From: Microvelia longipes
Taxonomy: Eukaryota; Arthropoda; Insecta; Hemiptera; Veliidae
Length of the DNA: 64,000 bases
Reading direction: 5' to 3'
Assembly: GCA_018340805.1 (NCBI GenBank)
Contig: JACMZG010001914.1
Location: forward strand, 23,970,012 to 24,034,011
Shown one piece after another: positions 46,389 through 59,174 of this stretch; positions within the stretch are counted from its first letter, which is position 1; every line of letters starts with the position of its first letter. Both the position numbers and the translations under genes were made by a program. A model generated the notes under the pieces. The model saw only the letters and a program-made list of their open reading frames with translations. It did not search any database and was not told where the DNA came from.

Positions 46389-47306
46389 AATAATAAATAA
46401 TGCAACTCGACTTTAAATTGTTTTTTAAATCAGCTGTTTTATTCATTTGATTTTTTATTGTCATATTATGATTATTTACAACCAAAAATCTCAATTTATC
46501 AAGGATCTTGTCATTTATAAATATGAGGTAACAAAATATACAGGATAGAGTGAGTGTAGATAAACTACAACGAAGTTTTTTTTGGGATTGGCCTTTACTA
46601 GCCATACAGCCATTTTATGACACTTATAAAAATAATAACAAGGCGCGGTCGAATATCCACGGCCTTCTAGAACGTTGGATCACCAACAAACTTTTTTTAT
46701 AACTTTTTTTTTCAAAATTTTCAGTAATTAGCCGGATTTGTGATAAATGAAGCCTATGTCCGTAATCTGCACGGTCTTTTGGTTAATCTCAAAGAGTATT
46801 TACATTCACTCAACGATTTATTTTTAATCTAACTTGGTACATACATAAATCAAGGACCCATAAAAACCATGGGCCTGACTTAGTGCTATCCACGGCGTTC
46901 TAGAAGGCCGTGGATATTCGACCGCGCCTTATAAAAAAAATAATAATAATAATTATTATTGTTATTAAAAAACAATTTAAAGTCGAGTTGCATAATTTAT
47001 TATTATTATTATGTATTTACGTCTAATACATTTAGACGTAAATGTTAACAAATATGACATGTCAAAATATAACACAAAATTGACGTCTAACAGTAGTTAT
47101 GTATGTACCAAGTTAGATTAAAAATAATCGTTGAGTGAATGTAAATACTCTTTGAGATTAACCAAAAGACCGTGCAGATTACGGAAATAGCTTCATTTAT
47201 CACAAATCCGGCTAATTACTGAAAATTTTGAAAAAAAAGTTATAAAAAAAAGTTTTTTGGTGATCCAACGTTCTAGAAGGCCGTGGATATTCGACCGCGC
47301 CTTATA
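46389..47306. mobile_element. Nested foldback elements with GGCGCGGTCGAATATCC ends
   Basis: Outer pair: tgcaactcgactttaaattg (46,400-46,419) faces its reverse complement at about 46,973-46,992. Inner family: aaggcgcggtcgaatatcca (46,640-46,659) plus about 200 bp is mirrored at 47,105-47,306, ending tggatattcgaccgcgcctt. A third, short copy of that end lies at 46,890-46,932. A natural order would be one ~660-bp foldback element (46,640-47,306) into which a piece of another inverted repeat was inserted. No transposase. Confidence 0.7.
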
Positions 47307-47344
47307 AAAAATTTAATAATAATTAATTATTATTATTATTAATA

Positions 47345-47955
47345 CCATTAAATTAGCCATAGTCTTGGAATACCCGACTAATGCTAACGAAAACTGGCAA
47401 AAGCTGAAAAAAAATAAAATAAATAAACAATAATTATAATTGTAATAAAAATAATCTCTTCACCAGTTACCTATCCAGCTTGACCTAAAACCTAGTTTGT
47501 ATGAGCAATTACAGAAAGCAGCGATAATGAACACAACACATATTTTTCGAAAATTCATCAGTTAACAAAAAAAAGGGAGAGTGCTTGACTGAGTCCGTAC
47601 CTTCCTTTAACCAGTGGAAACACTGAGAATAAAACAAAACAAAATAAAAATAATATTAATTATTATATTTATTCATATTAATTTATATTTAAATTAGTCT
47701 CAGTCTTAGTACGTTATACCGACTAATGCTATCGAAAACTGACAAAAGCTAAGAAAAAATAAAATAAAATAACAATAATAATAATAGTAATAATAATAAA
47801 AAAATAATATTATTTATTACATTTATTTATATTAGTTTATATATAAATTAGCTTTAGTCTTGGAACGTTATACCCGACTAATGCTAACGAAACCTGGCAA
47901 AAGCTAAGAAAAAATAAAATAAATAAAACATAATAATAAAAATAATATTTGATTT
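47345..47955. repeat. Three dispersed-tandem copies of a ~100-bp repeat
   Basis: The phrase cccgactaatgctaacgaaa followed by ctggcaaaagct.agaaaaaataaaataaa occurs at about 47,373, 47,730 and 47,875, each after a ttagcc/tagtcttgga word and before an A/T-rich taataat run. Confidence 0.75.
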
Positions 47956-48469
47956 CCGACTAAACGAAGTTACTTCTCGATTCAAACTGAAAATCAAAGA
48001 TTATGTAGTATACCAGATAATCTAAAGGTATGCTAGATAATCTTTGCTGAAAAGGAAAGAGAATTTTGAAGAGGTAGCCAAAAGGTGTAGTTTATCGTAT
48101 TGTTCGCACGTATGTCACTAGAGGGTGGTACCATCGGTAGTACATTTCCCTCCTTCTCCGGAACTGAAAGGAATCTATAGCAACGTCTACATACCGGCCA
48201 AATTGTCTTGACGTTAGTTCCTAACCGGCTTTCATATCGTTCGTTTCTTCATCCCGTTAGATCCAATTAAACTTGCAAAAAAACCTCGCGACTTGCTTCA
48301 AAACGGGCTAAGCCCTTTAATCCTTCATTGAAACATAATGTTCATTAATAAGTAATTAAAATTTAAAATTATGGTTAAGTGATAATCGGCTTGTATGTTT
48401 GGAAAATAATTGTGATAGTAATTTTTATTTATTGATTTTTGTTTGTTTGTAAATATAACGTAGTTAAAG

Positions 48470-48532
48470 ATGACTCTTCAACCGCCTGCTTTGAATTCAC
48501 CTGCTCACCAACATGCGTATGAAACCACTCTT
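48470..48532 (+). CDS. Candidate first coding exon of an unidentified gene
   Basis: ATG at 48,470 opens MTLQPPALNSPAHQHAYETT plus L and runs into an excellent donor (gtaagtac) in phase 0 at 48,533. Codon composition is much less AT-rich than the surroundings, and the 370 bp upstream (48,100-48,300) is the most CpG-containing non-repeat stretch in the region, as expected of a 5' UTR or promoter. An in-frame stop precedes the ATG. I find no following exon in the remaining 15 kb, which is repeat-rich, so the intron would be long. I do not recognise the peptide. Confidence 0.4.
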
Positions 48533-48689
48533 GTAAGTACTTGCTATTTTTTTTCAATTTGATGTCCTCGATATGCAATTAACCGACAGCAAATTTAACA
48601 AGAGGCATAAAATTTAAAACTGACATTTTTCCTTATTTACACCATAATAACATGGGTAAATATAGACAGACAACATTGTGAAAACCACT

Positions 48690-49900
48690 CAGAAGGTCAA
48701 AACACCTGAAACGGATAATTCCGGTGACATCCGAAATTATCCTTTTAATGAGAAGGATTTTGTTGGATCTAAAAATCTAAAACCGTCATTTCATCCGAAT
48801 AATCCGTTTGAGATATTTTTTAAAACCTCCTGACTAATTTTTTACCAACTTGTCATTCTGTATTTTTGTGTGTGTCTTATCGTAGCTCCCAGTGTGTTTA
48901 TGTTGGAAAGTTGGAAGTGGGTACAAATATCAATCTAATGCTTTCCGAGAAATATTTCATTTGTTTAACATCAATTAATTATTTAATAGTTACTTGACCT
49001 CATTTATACCGTAGGTATATAGGAAAAGTATTGTTTTTGCAAAAATATCCAAAACCAGGATGTCACCGGAATTATCCGTTTCAGGTGTTTTAACCTTCTT
49101 TTAACCTTAATTTTGTCTGTCTGTATTTGTGTGTGTCTTTTATCATCGTAGCTACACTGTATATATCTATGCTAATTTTTTCATTACCCCACAAGTTCAG
49201 CGTAAATTTCAAAAAATGATAAAATGCGGAAAAAAAATGCGACCAGATTGAGATTTGGCACGCATTTAGTCATGTGATACATAAGCGATTCTACGTAAAA
49301 TACTTGGATTGCTAACTAAAATTATTAAAAGTAGGAAAAATAAAGTAATAATTATATAATAATTAATTGATAATATAATTTTCATGTAATAAATTAAATT
49401 TTTTATTTTATTATTTATTTAAAATAGTTTAAATTTAATTTTAGTTTTATTAGCTAAAAAGGCCATATCTTTTTTTTGGAAGCTAATTTCAAACCAGGGG
49501 GGGCTTTAGCCCCCTTAGAATCGCCTATGAATGTATAAGACTAACATATGTGTCAAGTTTCATCTCGTTATCAACATTAGTTCAATTTTGTATCAAATGA
49601 TTTGTTTACGTTTTAAAAAAAATACCTTTACTTATTAAGTACACAAGTTTCGTTTTTGTTGAATCATAAACGTTAAGCTGCATCGAGCAAGGTCAGTGCC
49701 TGGATGGGTGACCGCTGAGAATTAAACGAATGTATATTCTATCTGAGTACGAGCGTAGCGAGTCCTAAGACATGTTTCACTTTAAATTTGGCAAATTATA
49801 CATTCTGAGAACGAACGAAGCGAGTCCAAAGTTGGAGGATGAGGGTAGCGATTCCGATGTGATGAGGAAAAAGTTCCAAGGTACCCCGTACCAAGTTTTT
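48690..49900 (+). repeat. 5S-derived SINE composite, long copy
   Basis: Block caggatgtcaccggaattat with ccgtttcagg (49,056-49,086), preceded by an inverted relative at 48,690-48,760, then the gtgtgtctt..atcatcgtagct block, then the 5S-like segment (gttaagctgcatcgagcaag, then gtcagtgcctggatgggtga, 49,672-49,714). The tail has gagcgtagcgagtcc (49,750-49,765) and gatgaggaaaaagttccaag (49,858-49,877). The 5S segment corresponds to box A, intermediate element and box C of the 5S gene, which recruit TFIIIA. Confidence 0.75.
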
Positions 49901-50116
49901 AATTATTGTTTGACAACAATTTAAACCTTAGTTTAAGCTAATGTGTTAGAGAAATGCTAATATTTAAACACTCTACAGCTTAAATGGCTGTGAAGTCTTA
50001 AAATGTCTAACAATTAAAAGTTTAGTTCAAATAAAAATTTTTTTAAATATATTATTCATTAATTAATTATTTTTTTTATAATTATAAATAATTAATAAAT
50101 GATATTATTCCTATAG

Positions 50117-50210
50117 AATATATATATAATATTATATATATATATATATATATATAATATATTAATATATATATATATATTAATATTATATATATAATAT
50201 ATTATTATTA
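50117..50210. repeat. (TA)n microsatellite
   Basis: Alternating TA with TTA interruptions. The stretch 49,900-50,880 is otherwise AT-rich and holds no supported gene. Confidence 0.85.
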
Positions 50211-51029
50211 TTAAAAATTAATTATTTACTTATTAAATTACAATTCTAAAAAATTCTAATATATTTTTTAATAATAATAATAATATTATCCTAACTTAAT
50301 TTAATATTTAATTTTAATAGGTATATTCTTAACAAAGACAATGAGGCCCTTAATATTATTAAAGAGCTGATAAATATTCTTAATTTTTTAAGGTTCCTAT
50401 TTATTTTACTTGGACTTTTAAGGGCCCCCTACTGAAGACTAGGGCCGAAAAGGGTCCAAGCATATTCCATATTTAATTAAACATAAAATAGTTCAATTAA
50501 ATAATACATTTAAATTAATAAACTTAAGTCTTATTTCAGTTTATTTTAATTCTTTTAAATTAAATAATTTCATTTAAATTAATTTTATTAATACTTAATT
50601 AAAAATTAAATTATGCTTTTATAATCATTGATACTATTATCTAGTTAAAGTAGACCCCTCTACTTGGGAAGCAATATTGAACATCCCCTCCCTATGGAGC
50701 CCTTGAGATGTAGGTTTGGGCTTTTTTAGCCCCAAACCCTCTTTGGGCTTTCTTGGCTCAGTCTGCCACTGCACACATGTGGTTACCGCAGATTTCGAGA
50801 TATTTACATACATGAATTTTCTCTGCAAAAACGCTAGCTTTAACGCTAGAGTTATATGCTTTTATTTATAAGCCTGTAGATAGGGAAGCCTCGTTTTGTG
50901 ATTAGCAGCTTTTTCGAGTCCGAGCCGCTCTCTAAATGCGTTTTTTTCACAATAGCTCTTTACTAAACTTACAGATTCAGTTCGAAACATTTCCTCTCCC
51001 TACTTCGAAGTATCCTCCTTAATAGTAAT

Positions 51030-51690
51030 TACATAAGATTTATTCCCGGACACCCACCCTGGCACTGACCTTGCTCGATGAAGCTTATTTTTTCTGATTC
51101 AACAAAAACCATAGATATACTAGACGTATTCATACGAAACTTAGTATACTCGTACTTATTTATTACGTAAATAAATACACTTGTACCAAATTTCAACTCA
51201 ATTGCATTAATATTTACTTGTTTACATTTGTTAAAAAAATGTAAACAAGCCATTCTATAAAAACTAAACTAATGCTGATAATATGATAACATTTGGGAGA
51301 TATGTTTTAATAAAACATATTTCCTTAATAAAAATTTTATCTCGCGGATAAAATTTTCCTCGATTTTGAATTATTAAAATTGTTTCAGTGTCATTATTGC
51401 AGGTTAATGACGCCATAAAACGTTAATTTTCCGGATAGTAAAAATAGACCTAAATTTTTTTTAGGATTTTTGTACCAACTATTTGTCTTCCAGCATAAAT
51501 AAACTGGAAGGTACGTTAATCAAAGGCACATACACACACACTCATACCCACATTAACAGACAGAGAACTTAGTAAAAACCATTTAGAAGATCTTAAAAAC
51601 ACCTAAAACGGATAATTCCGGTGACATCCCGGTTTCGGATTTTTGCTAACACACTACTTTTCTTGTATACCTACGGTATGAAGAAAGAAA
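51030..51690 (-). repeat. 5S-derived SINE composite, full order
   Basis: Read on the minus strand: 5' block ataccgtaggtatacaagaa with caaaaatccgaaaccggg and ggaattatccgttttagg, then gtgtgtgtatgtgcc, catcaacctgcaataatgac-like words, then the 5S-like segment aagcttcatcgagcaaggtc and agtgccagggtgggtg (51,086-51,050). The 3' tail is truncated soon after. Confidence 0.7.
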
Positions 51691-51904
51691 AGTAAGAATT
51701 ATTTATAATGGGGTATTTTTATTATATACTCTGGATTTTCTTTAACAATAAGTCTTTTTCTTAATTCTGATTTATTATATAACTGAATAGGCTGACGTAA
51801 GATATTGTTGTACATGATCCATTTCTATGTTTACAACCCGTGTTGTACGCAACCTTTCCTCAGTTGTTTACTTCAATATTTATTCTTTTAAGTTTATTCG
51901 CTAA

Positions 51905-52475
51905 GAATCAGGTGCGAGGTACCTCGGAAATTTACCTTAACACATCGTTTCGCTCGGTCTCAGAACATGAAAATCACTAAACTTGTTCTGCATCTTCGAA
52001 CTCGCATCGCTTGTGTATTTTTTATTCCCAGTGGACACCCATCTTGGCATACCCTTGCTTGAGATTGCTTAACTTTTATGATCTAACAAAAAGCGTAGAT
52101 ATACTTGTGGAATTAAAACGAAACTTAGTGCACTTAATTATTACGTAAAGGGATGCACTAGTACTAAATTTCAACTCAATTAGATTATTTTTCGATTTTA
52201 ACAATTTTTTACAAAAATTGTATTGCTATACAAAAATTACTATACGGATAACCCAATTATACCTAAAGATTGATTTTTGTATCAAATTTCAACTCATCTC
52301 TGTAGCTTAATTACACTGGGATCTACGATGGTAACAGATACCCACTCACACACACAAACTCACACAGACAAATATATATACATATAATAATAGACGACTC
52401 AGAAGGTCTGAAACACCTGAAATGGACAATTTAGGTAAATTCTCGGTTCAAAACTTTTGTACAAACACAATAATT
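51905..52475 (-). repeat. 5S-derived SINE composite, near full length
   Basis: Minus strand: ccatttcaggtgtttcagacc (near 52,410), the gtgtgtgagtgggtatctgtt and accatcgtagatcccagtg words (52,313-52,350), the 5S-like segment (gttaagcaatctcaagcaag then gtatgccaagatgggtgtcc, 52,030-52,070), and the tail ccgaggtacctcgcacc (51,909-51,931). Confidence 0.7.
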
Positions 52476-52559
52476 TTGAATTAGCAAAACTTAATAACTA
52501 AAAATCTTATAACTAGCAAACATTTTGAAAATTCATTATATGAGGATAAATGTTTCAAT

Positions 52560-52965
52560 TGATTTGAGCTTCCGCACGTATATGTAGTCATATAAAAGTT
52601 CAACGTATGTGCCAAGTTTCATTTCATTATCAGCAGTAGTTTAAAATTAAAAAAAAAAAATCAAATTGAGATGAAATTCAGTGCAAGTGTAAACCTTTCC
52701 GTAATAAATAAGTACACAAAGTTTTGTTTCAATACCAAAAGTATATCCATGATGTTTGTTAGATCTTGATAGTTAAGCGGCATATAGCCTGGTCAGTGCC
52801 TGAATGGATGATCCCTGGGCAGTATTTGGTATCTGAGAACGAGCGAAGCGCGATGTCGATGACTTGTGCAGTATAAGTTTTGTAATTTTTATGTTCTGAC
52901 GAGCTAAGGGAGTCCGATGTGATGAGGAAAAGTTCCGAGGTACCCCGTACCCGAGTTATAACTAT
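52560..52965 (+). repeat. 5S-derived SINE composite, 3' two-thirds
   Basis: Plus strand: gtgccaagtttcatttcatt, then 5S-like gttaagcggcatatagcctg and gtcagtgcctgaatggatga (52,772-52,812), then gaacgagcgaagcgcg and gatgaggaaaagttccgagg followed by taccccgtacccg. It is a neighbour of an opposite-oriented copy at 51,905-52,475. Confidence 0.7.
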
Positions 52966-53665
52966 TTGCTATGAGTCAGTACTAATGCATTACTTTACAT
53001 CCCCAGAAGAGAGTACTATACTTCATACTTGGGACTCAAGTAGTCAAGACTAACTGTCTTGTCTGACCTTGACCATAAAATAACATCACGTACTATAAAT
53101 GACCTAAATTATGTCTTTCTGGTCATAACAATAGATTTTTAAGTTACTTAATGCACCGACTAGCTGTGAGCTGTGAACGCGGAATAAAATAAAAAGATGC
53201 TCATTTTTGTAATTATAACTAGATTAGTACATAATACTAAATAATTACATTAGTAAATTATTATCTTTACGGTTTATACACAAAGTCAAGATCCCACCAA
53301 ATAGACAGCCGGCCAAAGATAACCTGTATGCTACCTCATATGGAGGTTTTCGAGTTTCCGCCACAAATATTTTTCTTAATATCCTATCATTTGCTATTGA
53401 ATTTTTTAAAATGATATTTAAGAGTTTATTTATTTAAAAGAATATAAGAACACAGAATTTAACTAAAACGCATAAAATTTGGCTCTAATATTGAACAAAT
53501 TTAAATGAATTAACATGTCGTAACTATATGGGTTAAAATATGAACGGGATTTTATTATTTTTAGCAAATTTTCTATTTACTAAGGAATGTGTCCAAAATC
53601 CATTTATTTCCAGGGTCCGTTTCAAATAGGTTTTGAAAACTAAACTTATATCAAAACTTATATCT
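52966..53665. other. No gene seen
   Basis: AT-rich sequence with no recognisable exon or RNA. Confidence 0.35.
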
Positions 53666-53666
53666 A

Positions 53667-53668
<2 letters not shown>

Positions 53669-53726
<58 letters not shown>

Positions 53727-53735
53727 TATTATATG
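53669..53735. repeat. (TA)n microsatellite
   Basis: Pure alternating TA followed by TATTATA variants. Confidence 0.9.
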
Positions 53736-54309
53736 CATGTAATTCTTGCGGATTCTTTACACATGCTATCTTGGGAACGGAATAATATTTTTAAATCAAA
53801 CTTGGTACAAAATTCAATCTTAGGAAGGACATGAAAAGAAAAGCAGATATTTATGACGGCATTAACACGGTTTGCTGCAGTAAGCAACATTTTTAAATGT
53901 TAGCATTAGGATTTGCGTCACAAAGGTAGAATTCCGGCGGCCATCTTGCTGTGACGCAGCTTTATTTTGAAAAACGTAGCTGCAGGTGTTTCCGAATAGA
54001 GTTACCGGTTACAACTTAGACATTAAAATTGATAATTAGTTTTTATATCCATTAGTTTCAAATCTGGACGATGAAGTTTATTCTTATACTCTCAACTCTA
54101 AAGAATTAAGCATCCTTTATAAAATCAGTAAATAATGTTTAAATAATTACTAAGAATAATGTCCATTCTGAGAATTTTTACTCTTTAGGGATTACCCCTG
54201 CGGGAACAACTTCGTTTGATAGTAGCAACCATTGCGCTCTGAAGCAACCGTGCGCGTATTATAAAGTTGACAATCTTTAATTCCAACAATAAACTCATAT
54301 AAATTGAAA

Positions 54310-54400
54310 GCGAAACCTAGGATGCGAACCCTAGACCTCTGTGGTATCAAAAATAAGTATAAATACTGACGCTTTAACGACCTCGGCCATCATGGCGGCT
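54310..54400 (-). repeat. tRNA-Ser/Leu-like SINE head or pseudogene
   Basis: Minus strand: box A-like ATGGCCGAGGTCGTTAAAGCG (compare TGGCCGAGTGGTTAAGGCG of class II tRNAs) and box B-like GGGTTCGCATCC about 50 bp later. Acceptor stems do not pair, so it is not a working tRNA. Confidence 0.5.
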
Positions 54401-54926
54401 GTATGCATAATTAAAATAAGCAAATAAAGTCGGCGTCAGCTGTGGCGTCAAAAGATGAAGTACTAAGAAATTGTTTTTCTTGGTTAACAACACATAAATT
54501 CTAATATTTATTTTAATATCGAATAAACATTTGTTTTCATTTGAATGGGATCATCTTGTTTTATTAGCTTTGATATCTTTAGAATACAACATCTAAACAA
54601 TATCACCTAAAACACCAAATGTTAAACTTTATAACATTTTATTGTCTTCATTCTTTATTTAAAGAATATGTCAATTTAAATTAGTTTATTAAATTTGCGT
54701 ATAATTTTTTATTGATAAATTTATGATGTATTGTAAAATAATTTATAGCTTGCTCTCTTCTTATCTAAAATATATTTATATATATTTTATTGACAGGCAC
54801 AAACTAGTGTCTACGTCTGGAGTTGTGGCACCTTCTTTTAGCGAATTTCCTTTTGAAAAAAATCACTAATGGGATAGGCGTCATGGCGGGAGTCGACCCT
54901 CGAACTATAATGAAAATCCGTTTCAA

Positions 54927-54930
<4 letters not shown>
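54401..54930. other. No gene seen; repeat fragment at 54,835-54,895
   Basis: tagcgaatttccttttgaaa followed by cgtcatggcgggagtcgacc is a dispersed repeat end (compare 1,470-1,545). The remainder is AT-rich. Confidence 0.4.
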
Positions 54931-54978
<48 letters not shown>

Positions 54979-54985
54979 TTAAATA
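54931..54985. repeat. (TA)n microsatellite
   Basis: Alternating TA. Confidence 0.9.
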
Positions 54986-55765
54986 TTGTTTTGTTTGTTT
55001 GTATATATACTTCTAGACAAATCATGAAGGACTCGTGTCTTACTTAATATTTTTGCTCGCAATACGGTGACGAAACTCTATTGGCTTTATGCTTACTCAT
55101 TGTTTTGCTCGAGCAATAGAAATTTTGCCAGAACATTATGAAAGCGGGTATCTTGCTGCCAAGCCGCTTTATATTAAAAACTTTCAAGATTAATATTTTA
55201 ATGAAATTATACAAACAGATATTGTAGATTTGTCTGTTGTATACAAACAGACAAACAAATTATTTTATGGCTTTATTTAAAGCTTTAGACAAATATTTCG
55301 TACAAACTAAATAATTCTGTACTCTTCAAAACTTTCTTGTCGTTGTTATTTGTTTTTTTTTTTTGTTTTTTTATTTGCAATTGCTTTTAATTAATACTAA
55401 TACAAATACTTGCGGGCTGATGTGTTTTTGTAGAAGCAGTGTTTAATTGCTATAATTAAATGTTAAATATACCTAACAAATTTTTACTTCACATGTACTA
55501 TATAATATTTAATATAAAAAGTCATTCATTATATAATTATAATGAGTGAATTTTTTATATATCCATAATGCATGCACAATAATTAAGATTTATAACAAAT
55601 TTGTCGCTAAATAAAGGGTTTACCCTGTGAGGAGTGTACTTAGAGGGAGATGGATTACAATAGCACTACACTTAGATTGATTAACACGAATTGTTTAAAC
55701 TGGTTGAACTGTGTTAAGAAAAGTAAGGCAAAAATAATTACAGTAAAGGCGAATTGGCGAATGAA

Positions 55766-56075
55766 AGTGCTGTAGGGACTCTAAGGAGCATATATACATA
55801 TCTCTAAGTAGCACTCAAGGTAGGGACTCTAAGGAGATTTTATACATATCTCTAGGTAGCACTCTAGGTATGATCTCTAAGGAGCATATAAACATATCTC
55901 TAGGTAGCACTCAAGGTAGGGACTCTAAGGAGCATATACATATCTCTAGGTAGCACTCTAGGTATGACCTCTAAGAAGCATATAAACATATCTGAAGGTA
56001 GAACTCTAGGTAGGAATTGTAAGGAGCATATACGTATCTTTAGTCAGCACTTTAGGTAGGGACGGACTATAAGGA
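55766..56075. repeat. Minisatellite, about 47-bp period, 6 units
   Basis: Units of gtagggactctaaggagcat followed by atacatatctctaggtagcactct/aag; each differs at a few positions and by small indels. Confidence 0.88.
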
Positions 56076-56303
56076 GTGTCTCTACTTTTACATAGTGCTT
56101 GGTCAGAAAATCCAGAATCTTTCCGAACCTCTACTGGGCCACGAATCTTTACACGAACTGGAGTAAACGGAAACATGTATCCAGACTTTTCTCCGACGAA
56201 ATCTAACCCCGCATAACAGCCAAAGGAAACCACGTAAAACCTAGACCTGTGTTCGCCGACCTTGATTTCAAGACACTGTGATGCAAGGAATAACTTTAAG
56301 TCT

Positions 56304-56376
56304 ATCCCTCGGCTGGATTTGAACCCTCGACCTTTAGGTCGTAAGGCGATATCTCTACCACTGAGCTACCGGACAA
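56304..56376 (-). repeat. tRNA-derived sequence (SINE head or tRNA pseudogene)
   Basis: Minus strand: GGTAGCTCAGTGGTAGAGA (D arm, box A) and GAGGGTTCAAATCCAGCC (T arm, box B) at tRNA spacing. The acceptor and T stems pair poorly by eye and the anticodon arm is unclear, so a SINE head is likelier than a functional tRNA gene. Confidence 0.6.
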
Positions 56377-57059
56377 CGGTCACAATTTTAATCGTTTTTC
56401 AAATAGTTTATTTTCTGACCTTAACAGTTACCACTACAGCTAGAGGTGGTTCCTGCAGAAGTTATCCCCAATGGACAGCTATTATCATAAGATAAAATTT
56501 AACCTAAATCAAAATAGCTCTAGTTTACATTTATAATAATTTTCATCCTCCAATGAATATCAATTCAAGCATCGTTCTAACTAGGTGCTTAAATAATTAA
56601 ATTTGTAACGTGATTTTCAAATTGGGGGTAAAATTTGGCTGAAGTTTGTTTCATATTGTTCAATAGTGGTTATTTCTATTTATTTATTTGTTAGGAATAA
56701 TTCTTAAATCAAAAGCAACAAAAATGCGAAGATCAGATAATACAAAACGCAAAACGATTTAGTTGTAAAGGATTCAAGTTTTAATCCTTTATATTCTAAG
56801 AAAATGAAGAGCAAGTAATAAACAACAAAACAGGTTGGCTATTAATGCCTGTCGAATTTTTATAAAAATTAAACTTTTACTACCTACCTGCTGTTTAAAC
56901 CTTTATGAGTATACATTTCTTGGATGTAAAACGGACTACGTTTCACTGGGATGATTGTAAAACTCTGTTGTTTCCTGTTAAACTAAATTATGCAAATATG
57001 AGTATTGATTTAATTTTGTTGGTTGATGTAACGGCAGTCGATGGATGGCCCTTCGCACA

Positions 57060-57062
<3 letters not shown>

Positions 57063-57154
<92 letters not shown>

Positions 57155-57178
57155 TTATTTATTTATTTATTTATTTAT
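57063..57178. repeat. (TA)n followed by (TTTA)n microsatellite
   Basis: About 88 bp of pure TA then six to seven TTTA units. It gives a long Tyr-Ile open frame that is not a gene. Confidence 0.92.
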
Positions 57179-57239
57179 ATACTTATGTGATTCCTTTTGT
57201 AGGTTTCACATCTAAGATAGCTTCCGTGTAGCGGCTGAG

Positions 57240-58925
57240 CAATGTGTAATTTATTCACTTAGTTATTAAATTCTTTGCTGAGTTGAAAGACTGTAGATCT
57301 TAATAAGGCAGAGTCATAGCTACAGTATTGGGGCTCCCCACAAGATATAATTTTTTTGGAGGGGGGTCTCTTCCATCCATTTAATAAGGGGAGAGGGCTG
57401 TCATAGAGAATTAATTTTTTGTGAAAATCCCGCCTGGCTAATTAATAAGGGATGGGAGGTTGAAAAAAATTAAATAACAGTTATAATAATAATTTATGCG
57501 GATTATGTTTATTGTTTTATATTATGAGTTATATATTATATTAGACGGGTGTCATAAGTTGCTCATATTGTGAGGAGAGAAACATTTGGAGAAAAGCAAC
57601 GAGGAGGTCTCCATTAAAGATAGCATTAGAACAGAGAGATTAAAGATAACATTAGAAGATAAAGATAGAGATTAAAGATAACATAGAAGCAGGATAACAT
57701 AAATTTGCAAGCAACATTTTTCAATTCTAAATAGTACATTAAAATTAAGTAGGTGTCTATCTTCAAATTATATTTAAAGCAAGTTTTTATTTTGTTTCTA
57801 AAATTATCCGGAACATAGCACAAAATGAGACAAATATGTTTAATGCTTATGCCTCTAGCTTACATTGTAACGTAATATTTACATTATTAAGTTATAATAA
57901 ACAATCAATTGGCCTTATTAACTTCGTGGGAGCCTCTAAGCCAGAGCCTTCCACAATGCTGACCCTTGCGAGCCTATAGTTACACTTCGGCAATAAGGTT
58001 ATGTGCAACGCCTTCTTAGAATTCACTCAGAAAAAGAATTAAACCGGATTTCTAAGACCAGATTCACTCTTATGAATGAATTAGAATACCAGCCAGGAAC
58101 TATAGAACTATAGTGCTTGTCAGTAGAACAATTATTATAGCAAACCTAACTGCAAACACAATTAGTGCAATTTTGCTGTTCGAAATTATAAAACATTTAA
58201 CAACTTTTTAAATAAATTTCTACTTTGGGCACTAGTTAAAAAATCGATGTTTCTTATGCTACCACTTATTAGCACATCATCGCATACATATCAAACACGT
58301 CGCATTTGTATAAAACGAGTACAAAAAAGGAATTCTTTTTTTGTTAAACACGAATGAAAAAAATAATTATTAAACATTATAAGTAATTAATTAATATTTT
58401 TTAATTTACTGCTTGACTCTTGTCGTTGAAATATTATCGCCTTACATTTCACCGAGTTTAAATTGCGAAAGTTTAAAATTTATTATTACTAGTTAATTGT
58501 TTCATTAGCGTTACAGCTAAGGTTTGATGTAGTAGTCTATCACAAATAGAACGAGCTGATTTATTACAGCTTTATTTACGTGTGATTGGATAGTTGCTAG
58601 TTAATGCTGGGCTTATTTTAGCTTTTATGTATTATTTCAAATTTATGTGAAAATGAAAATAATCATAATAAATAATAATGAAAACTGGAAACTAGTCTTA
58701 TTCAGTGGTGTAGTATGACGTCATAAAGTTGACATTAGGCGTATTGGTGTCTACTCTACGCCTCTGATTTCGCCTATATGTTTTAAGAATAGTTCTATAA
58801 TAAGGTGCTGAATATAACAGTTGGTCTTGTTACCAGTTACAACTTTATTTGTAACATTTTTAGCGAACTAAAAACCATTGTAAGCGTTGTTATATAGTAT
58901 TTTACAAATCTATTTTGTAAAATAC
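57240..58925. other. No gene seen
   Basis: AT-rich DNA with a short attaaagataacattagaag repeat (57,614-57,690). No supported exon. Confidence 0.4.
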
Positions 58926-58927
58926 AT

Positions 58928-58972
58928 TTTAGCCGCTACGCAGCTCCCGCGCGCCTTCGAGGCCCCCATAAT
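58928..58972. repeat. Remnant of the GC-hairpin cluster
   Basis: tttagccgctacgcagctcc and cgcgcgccttcgaggccccc resemble the minus-strand reading of the Copia-linked GC cluster, followed by a T-rich run. Confidence 0.35.
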
Positions 58973-59174
58973 TTTTTTTTAAATTTTTTCTGTCATTATT
59001 GAGGGTAATGACCCATATCACATAACTCATAAACAATAGGGTTCGGGACATTAACAAGAACGATTTTTGTACCACGATTAATTTTGATCCGAGAAAGCGA
59101 CAAGCGCTTCTACTATGGACCTTCAGCTTACTCTGGTTCTGAATTTCGGAAACAAAAGATATTTAAGTTAAAAA

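Noticed and set aside
56304..56376. Functional tRNA gene
   Set aside because: Box A and box B are good, but the acceptor, T and anticodon stems do not pair properly.
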